Positions 30,515 to 38,741 of a DNA stretch of 64,000 nucleotides are shown here, piece by piece (the first letter of the stretch is position 1; the number at the start of each line of letters is the position of its first letter). Source of the stretch: Neomesorhizobium sp963726065 (lineage in GTDB: Bacteria > Pseudomonadota > Alphaproteobacteria > Rhizobiales > Rhizobiaceae); assembly GCA_963726065.1 (NCBI GenBank), contig CAVSAU010000012.1:186001-250000 (forward strand). Reading direction: 5' to 3'. The notes beneath the pieces were generated by a model, which saw only the letters and a program-made list of their open reading frames with translations, had not been told where the DNA came from and searched no databases. The translations under genes were made by a program, and so were the position numbers.

Positions 30515-31522
30515 ATGATCGTTTCACGTAACTCCTCCCTGCAAGCACTCCTTTCCATTACGCTCCTCCTGCTGGCAATTGTTTCTGTTGCCTTGGCTCA
30601 AACGGACCCCCTGCCCTCCTGGAAGGACGGCGCCGTGAAGTCGGCGATCACCGACTTCGTCGCCAAGGTCACGCAGGATGGCGGCGCCGATTTCGTCTCG
30701 CCCGAGGAACGCATCGCCGTCTTCGACAATGACGGCACGCTGTGGTCGGAGCAGCCAGTCTACTTCCAGGTTGCCTTCGCGCTGGATCGCATCAAGGCCA
30801 TGGCGCCACAGCATCCGGAGTGGAAAGACACCGAGCCGTTCAAATCGGTGCTGGCCGGAGATACCAAGGGTCTTGCCGCCGCGGGCGAAAAGGGCCTCAT
30901 GGAGATCATGGCGCTCACGCATTCGGGCATGACGACGGAGGAATACGCCTCTATCGTGGCCGACTGGCTGAAAACGGCGCGCCACCCCCGCTTCGACCGG
31001 CCATACGACGAACTGGTCTACCAGCCGCAGCTGGAATTGCTCAGCTATCTCAGGGCGAACGGCTTCAAGACGTTCATCGTCTCGGGCGGCGGCGTGGAAT
31101 TCATGCGCGGCTTCGCCGAAAAGGCCTACGGCATCCCGCCCGAACAGGTCGTCGGATCGGCGGGCGTGACGAAATTCGAACTGCGCGACGGCGTGCCCGT
31201 CCTGATCAAGGAGCAGAAGGTCGAATTCATCGATGACGGCCCTGGCAAACCTTCGGGCATCAACAACTTCATCGGTCGCCGGCCGATCTTCGCCTTCGGC
31301 AATTCAGACGGCGACCAGCAGATGCTGGAATGGACGGCCGCAGGGCCGGGCGCGCGGTTCATCGGCATTGTCCATCACACCGACGCCGACCGCGAATGGG
31401 CCTACGACCGCCAATCGCATATTGGCAAGCTCGACAAGGCGCTCGATGAGGGCGCCGCCAAGGGCTGGACGATCGTCGACATGAAGAACGACTGGCTCAC
31501 TGTCTACCCGCCAGCCAAATAG
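30515..31522 (+). CDS. Periplasmic HAD-superfamily phosphatase
   Basis: Exported HAD hydrolase, 335 residues from ATG 30515 (a GTG at 30506 is also possible; neither has a good ribosome-binding site). The signal peptide (SITLLLLAIVSVALAQ) precedes a HAD core: motif I VFDNDGTLW with the two catalytic Asp, motif II FIVSGGG, Lys region VLIKEQKVEF, motif IV FGNSDGDQQML. The cap region (KAMAPQHPEWKDTEPF...) is helical. Related secreted HADs are often encoded near sulfatases or other periplasmic hydrolases. Probably acts on a phosphate monoester in the periplasm; the substrate is unknown. Confidence 0.85.
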   Translation: MIVSRNSSLQALLSITLLLLAIVSVALAQTDPLPSWKDGAVKSAITDFVAKVTQDGGADFVSPEERIAVFDNDGTLWSEQPVYFQVAFALDRIKAMAPQHPEWKDTEPFKSVLAGDTKGLAAAGEKGLMEIMALTHSGMTTEEYASIVADWLKTARHPRFDRPYDELVYQPQLELLSYLRANGFKTFIVSGGGVEFMRGFAEKAYGIPPEQVVGSAGVTKFELRDGVPVLIKEQKVEFIDDGPGKPSGINNFIGRRPIFAFGNSDGDQQMLEWTAAGPGARFIGIVHHTDADREWAYDRQSHIGKLDKALDEGAAKGWTIVDMKNDWLTVYPPAK

Positions 31523-31712
31523 TCACCGGATCGCCGCTGCGGCTGTCGAGCGGCTGGAAAAGCTCGAACCGCAATTCCCGACCGTCGCGACCGGCCTGGA
31601 AAGTAGTGCAAAAGGCGCGCAAGTAACTCGCCGGCGAGAGCCCTGAAGACCTGAAAATGGACTGGATGAGCCGCGAGTAGCGGTTATCGAATACGCCGAA
31701 ACTAAAAATCAC
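31497..31712 (-). pseudogene. Possible AraC-type regulator remnant (C-terminal HTH)
   Basis: A minus-strand frame reads FSFGVFDNRYSRLIQSIFR then SSGLSPASYLRAF, which fits the last helix-turn-helix of AraC/XylS regulators (F-G-x-x-D-x-x-Y-S-R, F-R, G-L-S-P-x-x-Y). No N-terminal part was recognisable upstream, and the frame overlaps the HAD gene end by 26 bases. It is best read as a decayed fragment; the likeness may also be chance. Confidence 0.35.
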
Positions 31713-32403
31713 CCCCTGACCAAGCGCAGTTATACGCGTAGTTTACAGATCACAACTCATGCGGCAACGTATTCAAATTGAAATCTGGTCCCATCAAAGA
31801 TCTATCTGTAGCCCCATTTGCCGATACACATTCAATTGAGCGTGAAGTAGTATTAGACGCTGGAGACGATTGTGCACAATCGCCACCGGCCCGGCGTCCG
31901 GCGCTCTCTGCCCCCACTCTCAGGCAATTCGTCGGACGCTTGGGGGACTGCATTGCGTCGCCCCGCCCGTGGCCGACGCCGGCAGTCACGCTGCACCTTG
32001 GCGGACAGGGTTCCACATCAAGGTGCAGCGCTACCGATGCTCCCCACGAAAGGTGAATTTTGTACGCGCCCTTCAACGCTGGCCGCGCGACGTGCGCTGG
32101 CTGGCCCGGGTCCGCGCATGTAGTGAAGTTCCGGACGGTAGCGCCTTACCAGCAACTCACGAAACGCCGATGCCAACTGCTTTATTGAAACCGAGTGTCG
32201 CATGTTCCCATTCCATCGTCGGTCGGAGCATTGTCTGCTGAACAACCATTGGAATATCGTATAAAGGCGCATCGTGATGGTCTGTGGGAAACCGCACACC
32301 CTCAAAAGACGATGCGCCGCACGAGCAGCCGGCGTCGACCAACCGCCGGCCGCGTGAGCTTTTGGAAGCAGAGCGGACAACCTTTAGGCAAAGGAGATAC
32401 CCC
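31713..32403. other. 690-base stretch without a recognisable gene
   Basis: Lies between the AraC-like remnant and the Crp/Fnr gene. The first 150 bases are AT-richer than average. Several short frames are open on both strands but none has a ribosome-binding site or family likeness. It probably holds decayed sequence plus the Crp/Fnr promoter. Confidence 0.4.
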
Positions 32404-33075
32404 GTGAAATCGGCCCCGGCCTTTCTATCGAAACTGCCGGATTCCGTCCTTACGGCGCTGTCTGCGCGGTGGGTTGAGCGCACCTATCAACATCACGAGT
32501 TGATCATCGCGCATGGCGACACCGGTTGTGATGTTTTCTTCCTGTTGGAGGGAGACGCGCGCGTAACTCTTTTCTCGCATGACGGCAGGGAGATCGCGTA
32601 TCGCGACGTCGAGCCCGGCGAGATTTTCGGAGAGCTTGCCGGCATCGACGGGAAAGCGCGATCGGCGAGCGTCGTAGCGCTCGGGCAGGCACGCACCGCG
32701 CGCTTGCCGGTTGCGGCATTCCGCGACGTCGTGAAGAACCATCCGGCGTTTGCCTGGGCGTTGCTCGAGCACATGTCGGTGCAACTGCGCCGGATGACCG
32801 ATCGGGTCTATGAGTTCAGCACCCTTGTCGTACGCCAGCGGTTGATCCACGAGTTGCTGCGCCTGACGGCGGAAAGCACGCTTGTTTTCGGAAGGGTTTC
32901 GCTAGACCCGGCGCCGACGCATATCGAACTGGCCGCGAAGATCAGCACGCACAGGGAAGCCGTGTCGCGCGAGATGAGCAGCCTTGCTAAGCGCGGATTG
33001 ATCGAGAAACGCGACGGCCGGCTGATTTTTCACGACCTTGCCGCGCTGCAGGCCCTCGCCGAACAGGACGAGTGA
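32404..33075 (+). CDS. Crp/Fnr-family transcriptional regulator
   Basis: 223 residues from GTG at 32404, chosen for the strong AAGGAGAT site just upstream; the frame itself is open from 32284. The cyclic-nucleotide-binding beta-roll contains HHELIIAHGDTGCDVFFLLEGDARV and GEIFGELAGIDGKARSASV-like segments with the family's Gly-Glu pair. A dimer helix and winged helix follow (ELAAKISTHREAVSREMSSL). It lacks the N-terminal Cys cluster of FNR, so it is more like a Crp-type sensor. No FNR box was seen nearby. Targets unknown. Confidence 0.88.
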   Translation: MKSAPAFLSKLPDSVLTALSARWVERTYQHHELIIAHGDTGCDVFFLLEGDARVTLFSHDGREIAYRDVEPGEIFGELAGIDGKARSASVVALGQARTARLPVAAFRDVVKNHPAFAWALLEHMSVQLRRMTDRVYEFSTLVVRQRLIHELLRLTAESTLVFGRVSLDPAPTHIELAAKISTHREAVSREMSSLAKRGLIEKRDGRLIFHDLAALQALAEQDE

Positions 33076-33242
33076 CGGACCCCGGAGTACCCCTCGAAAT
33101 ATTGTCCCGCCGAATTCCCCCATCGATTTACGCTATTCTACAACGAGACGGCTGAATATGGCTTAACTGGAAATTAACCACGAATACCGCAGTATTCTCA
33201 TGGATCGGGCTTGGTCAGCGTTCTCTTTTTGGGTAGCAATCC

Positions 33243-33683
33243 ATGAAGCTCGATGTGCAGTATATCGATCAACCAAGCGCAAGAGAGCGTCTGGTGATCC
33301 TTCCCGAAAGACAGTTTAGGGTTCTCGAATTGGCGGCCGCCAACGGGCTTGCGGCGCTGAAGAAAAACCGTGAGGACGCATTTACTCTTCCCGCCGCCAT
33401 AGAACGCAGAATTTCAGCCGGCGAAAATCCGGTTCGCGCCATCCGGCAATGGCGTGGCTTCAGCGGTCGCTTCCTCGCAAAACTGGTGGGAATCACACCC
33501 AGCATGTTGTCGCAAATCGAATGTACGGGGAAAACGGGCTCCATCAGAACGTTCAAGGCGATCGCCGAGGCACTTTGTGTGCCCGTCGACATGATATTAC
33601 AGCACGAGGCGCCATCGGCGCAGGATGCCGGTGGCACAACCGCGGCTTGGCAAAACTCGGCCCCTGACCTGCCACGGTCGTAA
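33243..33683 (+). CDS. XRE-family protein resembling an antitoxin, no toxin partner seen
   Basis: 146 residues. The N-terminal half (ARERLVILPERQFRVLELAA...ALPAAIERRISAGENPVRAIRQWRG-like) resembles the short antitoxin-type regulators whose first part names a cognate partner, followed by a Cro/C1 HTH (GRFLAKLVGITPSMLSQIE, about 78-96) and LCVPVDMIL. Such proteins are normally paired with a RelE/HigB-like toxin; neither side of this gene has one (Crp/Fnr upstream, FadL porin downstream). It may be an orphan antitoxin or a plain regulator. Confidence 0.75.
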   Translation: MKLDVQYIDQPSARERLVILPERQFRVLELAAANGLAALKKNREDAFTLPAAIERRISAGENPVRAIRQWRGFSGRFLAKLVGITPSMLSQIECTGKTGSIRTFKAIAEALCVPVDMILQHEAPSAQDAGGTTAAWQNSAPDLPRS

Positions 33684-33848
33684 ACAGCCGCGCGACGCCG
33701 GCCTGGCTTGTGTTCTTTCTGCAACGTAGACCGGCAAATACGGATCAATCGGCCGGCGGGATTCGCAACGTTCCGTTACGCCAACCCGGAAATGGCGTAG
33801 GATAGACACACTGAGAGCGCGCGGGGGCGAACCAGAGGGAACGATCCC

Positions 33849-35093
33849 ATGCGCGCATCCCTGTTTGCTTCTGTCCTCGCAATGTCCGTTGCGGAAATTG
33901 CAACTGCGCATGCAGGCGGTTTCGCCGTCCGCGAACAATCCGCATATGGGCAGGGCTCTGCGTTTGCCGGGATGGCGGCGCCCGGCAACTCGATCAGTTC
34001 GATGTTCTGGAACCCAGCGGCGGTCACGATCGTGACCGGCATGACGGTAGAAGGCAATTTGACTGGTGTCTTCCCGCGCTCGAAGCTCGATGTCGACCTG
34101 TCGCGGTCGACCCTTGCGGCGCTGGGCAACGGCGGCAATGTCGGCGAGATCGGCGTCGCGCCCGGCGCCTATTTTGCAATGCCGGTCAACGAGAGGCTCT
34201 ATCTCGGCATAAGCTTCAATGCGCCCTATGGCTTCTCCACTACCTCGGACCGGCCCTGGGTGGGCATGATCAGCCACCTCGACGCCGAAGCCGTCTCGCT
34301 CAATGCGACGCCGGTGGTCGGCTTCAAGTTTAACGATGTCATCAGCGCCGCCGTGGGCATGCAGATCCAGTATTTCGACGTCGACATCGCAACGGCGCTG
34401 GCGCCGACGGCCAACCCACCAAGGCAGCGACTGGAAGGCGACACCACTGATGTGGGCTTCGTCGCCGGCATCACGCTCACGCCGTTTGACGGCACGACCA
34501 TCGGCGTCGGCTTTCGATCATCCATCGAGCAGTCCCTGGATGGCAGCCAGACGTTCGACATCCCGGTCCGCACAGCGATCGGCACGATTCCGGCGGGCGC
34601 CTACCCGATTTCCGCCGATGTGACGCTGCCCGAAACCATCTCGCTTGGACTGCGCCAACGGATCAACGAAAGTTTCACGATGATGGCGGGAATGGAATGG
34701 ACCAATTGGAGCCGTATCCAGACCGTGCCGTTCTCCGGGTCGCCGGCCGGCTCAAACCTGGCCCTCAATTTCGACGATGGATGGTTCTTCTCGGTTGGGG
34801 GAGAATACAAATTCAACCCCGAGTGGACGTTCCGCGCCGGCCTTGGCTACGAGATTTCGCCAATCACGGACGAAGACCGCTCGATGAGGCTGCCGGACGC
34901 CGACCGGGTCTGGGCCAGCATTGGCGCGAGCTACAATTGGAACGAGCGGCTTACCGTCGATTTCGGCTACTCGCACATTTTTGTAGACGATGCACCGGTC
35001 GACGAAACAACGTCAAACGTTCGCTATGCCGGCACGGCCGAGGGCAGCGCCGACATCATCTCGCTTGGGGTGCGCTACAAGTTCGGCGGCTGA
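33849..35093 (+). CDS. Outer-membrane protein, FadL/TodX/OMPP1 family
   Basis: 414-residue outer-membrane beta barrel for uptake of long-chain fatty acids or other hydrophobic compounds. Signal peptide ends AHA|GG. The mature N-terminus GGFAVREQSAYGQGSAFAGMAA is the family's plug signature, followed by SSMFWNPAAVT and VGNGGNVGE-like segments; alternating strands end in the C-terminal strand ISLGVRYKFGG, suited to BAM recognition. The start has AGAGGGA upstream. No fatty-acid genes adjoin, so the substrate stays open. Confidence 0.9.
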   Translation: MRASLFASVLAMSVAEIATAHAGGFAVREQSAYGQGSAFAGMAAPGNSISSMFWNPAAVTIVTGMTVEGNLTGVFPRSKLDVDLSRSTLAALGNGGNVGEIGVAPGAYFAMPVNERLYLGISFNAPYGFSTTSDRPWVGMISHLDAEAVSLNATPVVGFKFNDVISAAVGMQIQYFDVDIATALAPTANPPRQRLEGDTTDVGFVAGITLTPFDGTTIGVGFRSSIEQSLDGSQTFDIPVRTAIGTIPAGAYPISADVTLPETISLGLRQRINESFTMMAGMEWTNWSRIQTVPFSGSPAGSNLALNFDDGWFFSVGGEYKFNPEWTFRAGLGYEISPITDEDRSMRLPDADRVWASIGASYNWNERLTVDFGYSHIFVDDAPVDETTSNVRYAGTAEGSADIISLGVRYKFGG

Positions 35094-35361
35094 CCGGCGC
35101 GACGGACCGCCGGCAGCGGCCAGCGTACGTCGAGATTGTGGACGGCATCCTAGTCGAGATCCGCAACCTCAGTGATAGATCCCATCCGATTTGCCCTGCG
35201 ACACATTTCAAAGTCGTGCAGGCTTGCCTTGATCTTGGACCCTCGCGATAAGAGCAGCCCAGCGTAGCTATATGGCGGTGGTCGGCCCAACGGGATGTCA
35301 AAGTTTATTGAAACGCAATGCGAATTTTGGGAGAACGGCGCTCGTTTTGGAGGTGCCTGCA

Positions 35362-35577
35362 ATGCCACAGCTACACGCGCGCGGTGTTGATCTTGTTGTC
35401 GATCTCTTGGACGCCGCAGACCATATTGACTGCATGGCTCCACAGGAAATCAAAGCTCTTCTGAAAGAAGCGGCGATGGTGCTTGGCGAAATTCTGAAGC
35501 GCGATGTTCCCGAGGGCCGCAGCGAAGGCGACGACCTTCAGAAGGTTCTTGACCGGCCATTGGACTCGGATATCTGA
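35362..35577 (+). CDS. Small hypothetical protein
   Basis: 71 residues from ATG at 35362, supported by GGAGG a few bases upstream; the frame continues to 35272 but without such a site. The sequence (MPQLHARGVDLVVDLLDAAD, IKALLKEAAMVLGEILKR) predicts amphipathic helices and an acidic tail. No domain recognised. It lies just left of the IS3-type element and may belong to the preceding accessory genes. Confidence 0.5.
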   Translation: MPQLHARGVDLVVDLLDAADHIDCMAPQEIKALLKEAAMVLGEILKRDVPEGRSEGDDLQKVLDRPLDSDI

Positions 35578-35648
35578 ACTTTCGAAGGTTTCTCGCGCGC
35601 ATTCCCGAATGCTTTGCCCTTCCCGAGAGAAGGGTGACAGTTCATTCC

Positions 35649-37067
35649 GGAGACATGGTGTAGTGCACCCCAGAACTGAGACACAAAAAGGGTAACAGTT
35701 CTCCGCAAAGGAGGACTGATGAGGAAAGAGGATTCGGGGCGACGGTTCAGTCGCGAGTTGAAGCTTGCCGCGGTGCAGCGCATGGCGATTGGCGCGAATG
35801 TGAGCAAGCTGTCGCGGGAACTCGGCGTCTCGCGCAAGGGTCTCTATCAGTGGCAGAAGCAGTTTCGCGTTGGCGGGCCTTCGGCGCTCCGTGGTGCTGG
35901 GCGTCCGCGGTGCGCCGAAGCGGTGGGGTTGCAGGCGATCCTGCAGTGCCTGCGCCGTCGGATTCGTCTGACGAACTGCCGAACGCGCTGGCTCGGATCG
36001 CCGAACTGGAGCGCATGATCGGCCAGCAGGCGGTCGATCTCGATTTTTTTCAGCAAGCCTTGCAGCACGTCGGGGGAGAACGCCAGCAGAGCGGCGTGCC
36101 TGGCGGGACGGCGTCTACACGGTCATCCAAGCGATGACGGCGTCCGGGCTGCAAGGCGTGATCGGGATCGAGCGGATGTGCCGGCTCGCGGGCGTGAGCC
36201 GCGCGGGCTATTACCGGCACTGGCAGGCATCGTCGCCACGCCGTGAGGAGGCAGGTCTGCGCGATGCGATCCAGCGCCTGGCACTGGCCAATCCGCATTA
36301 CGGCTATCGCCGGATTGCCGTGCTGCTGCGGCCGCGAGGGCTGGCGAGCAAACCACAAACGCGTGCTGCGGCTGATGCGCGAGGACAATCTGCTTGTGTC
36401 TGCGCAAGGCGGGCGTTCGTGCCGATGACGACGGATTCCCGGCATGGCTGGCGGGTCGTTCCCAATCTGGCACGAGGCCTCGAGCTGACCGACATCGACC
36501 AGCTCTGGGTCGCCGACATCACCTACGTCCATCTCGCCGAGGAGTTCGCCTATCTGGCGATCGTGCTCGACGCCTTCAGCCGCAAGGTCATCGGCTGGGC
36601 AATGGCAACCCACCTCAAGGCCGAGCTGGCGATCGCGGCGCTCGACCTGGCGATTGCGGTGCGCCGGCCGTGCCGGGCAGCCTGATCCATCACAGCGATC
36701 GCGGCGTGCAATATGCCTGCGCCGACTACGCCGCACGACTTGCGGCGCACGACATCCAGCCGAGCATGAGCCGGGTCGGCAATCCCTATGACAATGCCAA
36801 GGCCGAGCGCTTCATGCGAACGCTGAAGGAGGAGGAGGTCGACGGCCGGGCCTATCGCGACATCGTCGATGCCAGGAAGAGGATCGGCGAATTCATCGAG
36901 CGGGTCTACAACAGGCAGCGCCTGCATTCCGCGCTCGACTATCTCTCGCCGGATGAATACGAAGCCGGCCTAACGCGATTGCGTCAGGATCCCCTGGCCG
37001 CAATCCAAAACCGGAGAACTGTCCCTAATTTGTGTCTCACCCAAGGGGTGCAGTCCACTATGTCTCC
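35649..37067 (+). mobile_element. IS3-family insertion sequence
   Basis: About 1.4 kb with imperfect inverted ends. The left end reads GGAGACATGGTGTAGTGCACC and continues with GAGACACAAAAAGGG and ACAGTTCTCCG. The complement of the right end reads GGAGACATAGTGGACTGCACC, GAGACACAAATTAGGG and ACAGTTCTCCG. It encodes orfA and orfB. Where the true tips lie is uncertain: IS3 elements begin with TG, so the tip could be ten bases further in (TGTAGTGC / TGGACTGC). No clean target duplication was seen. It ends 44 bases from tRNA-Thr. Confidence 0.85.
35719..36137 (+). CDS. IS3-family OrfA (HTH protein), frameshifted
   Basis: The start of the transposase pair, preceded by AAAGGAGG. The N-terminus is a helix-turn-helix: RRFSRELKLAAVQRMAIGAN, then LSRELGVSRKGLYQWQKQFR. 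A shift near 35920 moves the reading to the frame carrying SSDELPNALARIAELERMIG and QAVDLDFFQQALQHV, the leucine-zipper-like C-terminus. In IS3 elements OrfA binds DNA and is joined to OrfB by programmed frameshifting; the shift seen here is inside OrfA, so it is not that programmed site. Confidence 0.75.
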
Positions 37068-37074
37068 AGTATAA
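36134..37074 (+). CDS. IS3-family OrfB transposase, frameshifted
   Basis: rve-type DDE transposase part. Recognisable: MCRLAGVSRAGYYRHWQAS, ANPHYGYRRIAVLLR, then the core with first Asp in DQLWVADITYV, second Asp in LIHHSDRGVQYA and Glu in NAKAERFMRTLKEE. The C-terminus NRQRLHSALDYLSPDEYE is typical. Shifts near 36335, 36410 and 36665 break it, so as written it is inactive. The reading runs through the right inverted repeat and stops at 37074. Confidence 0.8.
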
Positions 37075-37111
37075 ACCGTAACCTATGTGTCCAGAATGGA
37101 CCGGAGTGAGA

Positions 37112-37187
37112 TGGTGCCCCCGGCAGGAATCGAACCCGCGACCTTCGGTTTACAAAACCGCTGCTCTACCAGCTGAGCTACAAGGGC
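37112..37187 (-). tRNA. tRNA-Thr (anticodon TGT)
   Basis: Complement folds with acceptor GCCCTTG against CGGGGGC (two G-T pairs), D-arm AGCTCAGCTGGTAGAGC, anticodon loop TTTGTAA, T-arm GCGGGTTCGATTCCTGC, discriminator A and an encoded CCA (37112-37114). The outermost pair of the anticodon stem is G-A. The IS3 element ends 44 bases beyond its 3' end. Confidence 0.95.
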
Positions 37188-37313
37188 ACTTCGGCGCACC
37201 GGTTAGCGAGAATTGCCCCGCCAGTAAAGCACAATGTGCTTCGGGCGACTTCCCTTCCGCTGGAAACATCCAAACCCTACGGTCAATACGAACCCGTTCC
37301 GGCGGTGACCGCG

Positions 37314-37724
37314 TCAGCTTTGCCGTTCGACCGTCGTCTCGATGCATTGCATTTTCGGTAGCCAGGGAAGCGCCGAGCTGTGCCAGACCTCAGTCCTCGG
37401 CACCAGTTGCGCTCGCTGGCGCGCCGTGCCGGTGCGCAGGCCGTAAATCTTCGGGCCGTCGCCGACCGATGTGGCGTAGAACTGCGTGCCGCAATCGCCG
37501 CAAAACGCCTGGGCGCGCTTGTTGCCGCTTTCGGCGGTCTTCACATAGACCTTCGGCTCGCCCGAAAGCAGCCGGAAGTTGGCTTCGGCGACAGGAACAG
37601 TGACGCGGAACGCCGTGCCGGTAAGCGTCTGGCAGTCGATGCAATGGCATATCGACACACGCACCGGATCGATTTCGGCCTCGTAGGTGATTTTCCCGCA
37701 ATGGCAGGAACCGTCGATCTTCAT
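37314..37724 (-). CDS. GFA/CENP-V fold zinc protein
   Basis: 136 residues of the glutathione-dependent formaldehyde-activating (Gfa/CENP-V) family. Zinc ligands: SCHCG (Cys7, Cys9), ICHCIDC (Cys26, 28, 31) and FCGDCGTQF. The founding enzyme helps glutathione-formaldehyde adduct formation, but most members have unknown function. Monocistronic; divergent from nadK. Confidence 0.88.
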   Translation of the reverse strand: MKIDGSCHCGKITYEAEIDPVRVSICHCIDCQTLTGTAFRVTVPVAEANFRLLSGEPKVYVKTAESGNKRAQAFCGDCGTQFYATSVGDGPKIYGLRTGTARQRAQLVPRTEVWHSSALPWLPKMQCIETTVERQS

Positions 37725-37834
37725 CGCATTCTCCGTGGTTTGCTGGCCGGCGCGGGCCGTGTCGCGTCTCTTTGCAGCCGCAGCAGCGCGTGCTAACCCG
37801 GCATCCGCTGCACTCTACTCATGCGACCGGAAAA

Positions 37835-38610
37835 ATGAACAAGACAAATAGCACGTTCGCGTTCGTTTCTTCCGATACGGACGATGCCAGGAAAGCCGCC
37901 GAGCAGCTTTCGGCGCGTTACGGCCAGAACCGTATCGCCGACGCCGAAGTGGTGGTGGCGCTGGGCGGCGACGGGTTTCTGCTGCAGACGCTGCGCGAAA
38001 CCATGGGCAGCGGCAAGAAAGTCTACGGCATGAACCGCGGCACCGTCGGCTTCCTGATGAACCAGTATCGCGAGACTGGGCCTGCGGGGAGCGTATCGCG
38101 GCAGCCTCCGCCGAAACCATCCGCCCGCTGGAGATGCAAACCGTCACCACCGACGGCACTACTTCGAAGGCCCTGGCGATCAACGAAGTGGCGCTGTGGC
38201 GTCAATCCTACCAGACGGCCAAGATCCGCATCTCCATCGACGACAAGGTGCGTCTGGAAGAACTTTCCTGCGACGGCGTGATGGTCGCGACACCGGCCGG
38301 CTCCACCGCCTACAACCTTTCCGCGCACGGGCCGATCCTGCCGCTCGATGCACCGCTGCTGGCGCTGACGCCGGTCAGCCCCTTCCGGCCGCGGCGATGG
38401 CGCGGCGCGCTCATCCCGGCAAAGGCCACTGTGCGCTTCGACATCCTCGAATGCGACAAGCGGCCGGTCAACGTCGCGGCCGACCACACCGAATTCAAGT
38501 CGGTGGTCTCGGTGACGGTCAGCCAGTCGCAACAGCACACGGCGACGCTTCTGTTCGACGCCAGCCATTCGTGGAACGAGCGTATCTTGACCGAGCAGTT
38601 CCGCTATTGA
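37835..38610 (+). CDS. nadK: NAD kinase, frameshifted
   Basis: Phosphorylates NAD to NADP. The N-terminal part from ATG 37835 has the diphosphate motif LGGDGFLLQ (Gly44-Asp46) and NRGTVGFLMN. Between 38077 and 38089 two runs (GGG and GGGG) each appear one G too long; removing one G from each restores YRETGLRERIAAASAETIRP and joins the second frame, giving 257 residues, the family's length. Second half: INEVALWRQSYQTAKI, LSCDGVMVATPAGSTAYNLSAHGPI. NadK is generally essential, so the break is very probably a sequence error. Confidence 0.9.
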
Positions 38611-38741
38611 CTGGCGCCGGAAAGAGGGCGCCTCGAAATTAAGGTTATGATTTAAGCATAGGATTGCGCCAGGCGCCGCTTTCACGCCGGTTTGTGTTGA
38701 CAAATCGTAGACTTATCCGTAACGCGTTGCTCTTGTTGCAG

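Noticed and set aside
35900..36140. Programmed -1 frameshift site for OrfAB fusion in the IS3 element
   Set aside because: The observed frame change lies inside OrfA rather than at the OrfA/OrfB junction, and other shifts occur in OrfB, so sequence error or decay explains it better.
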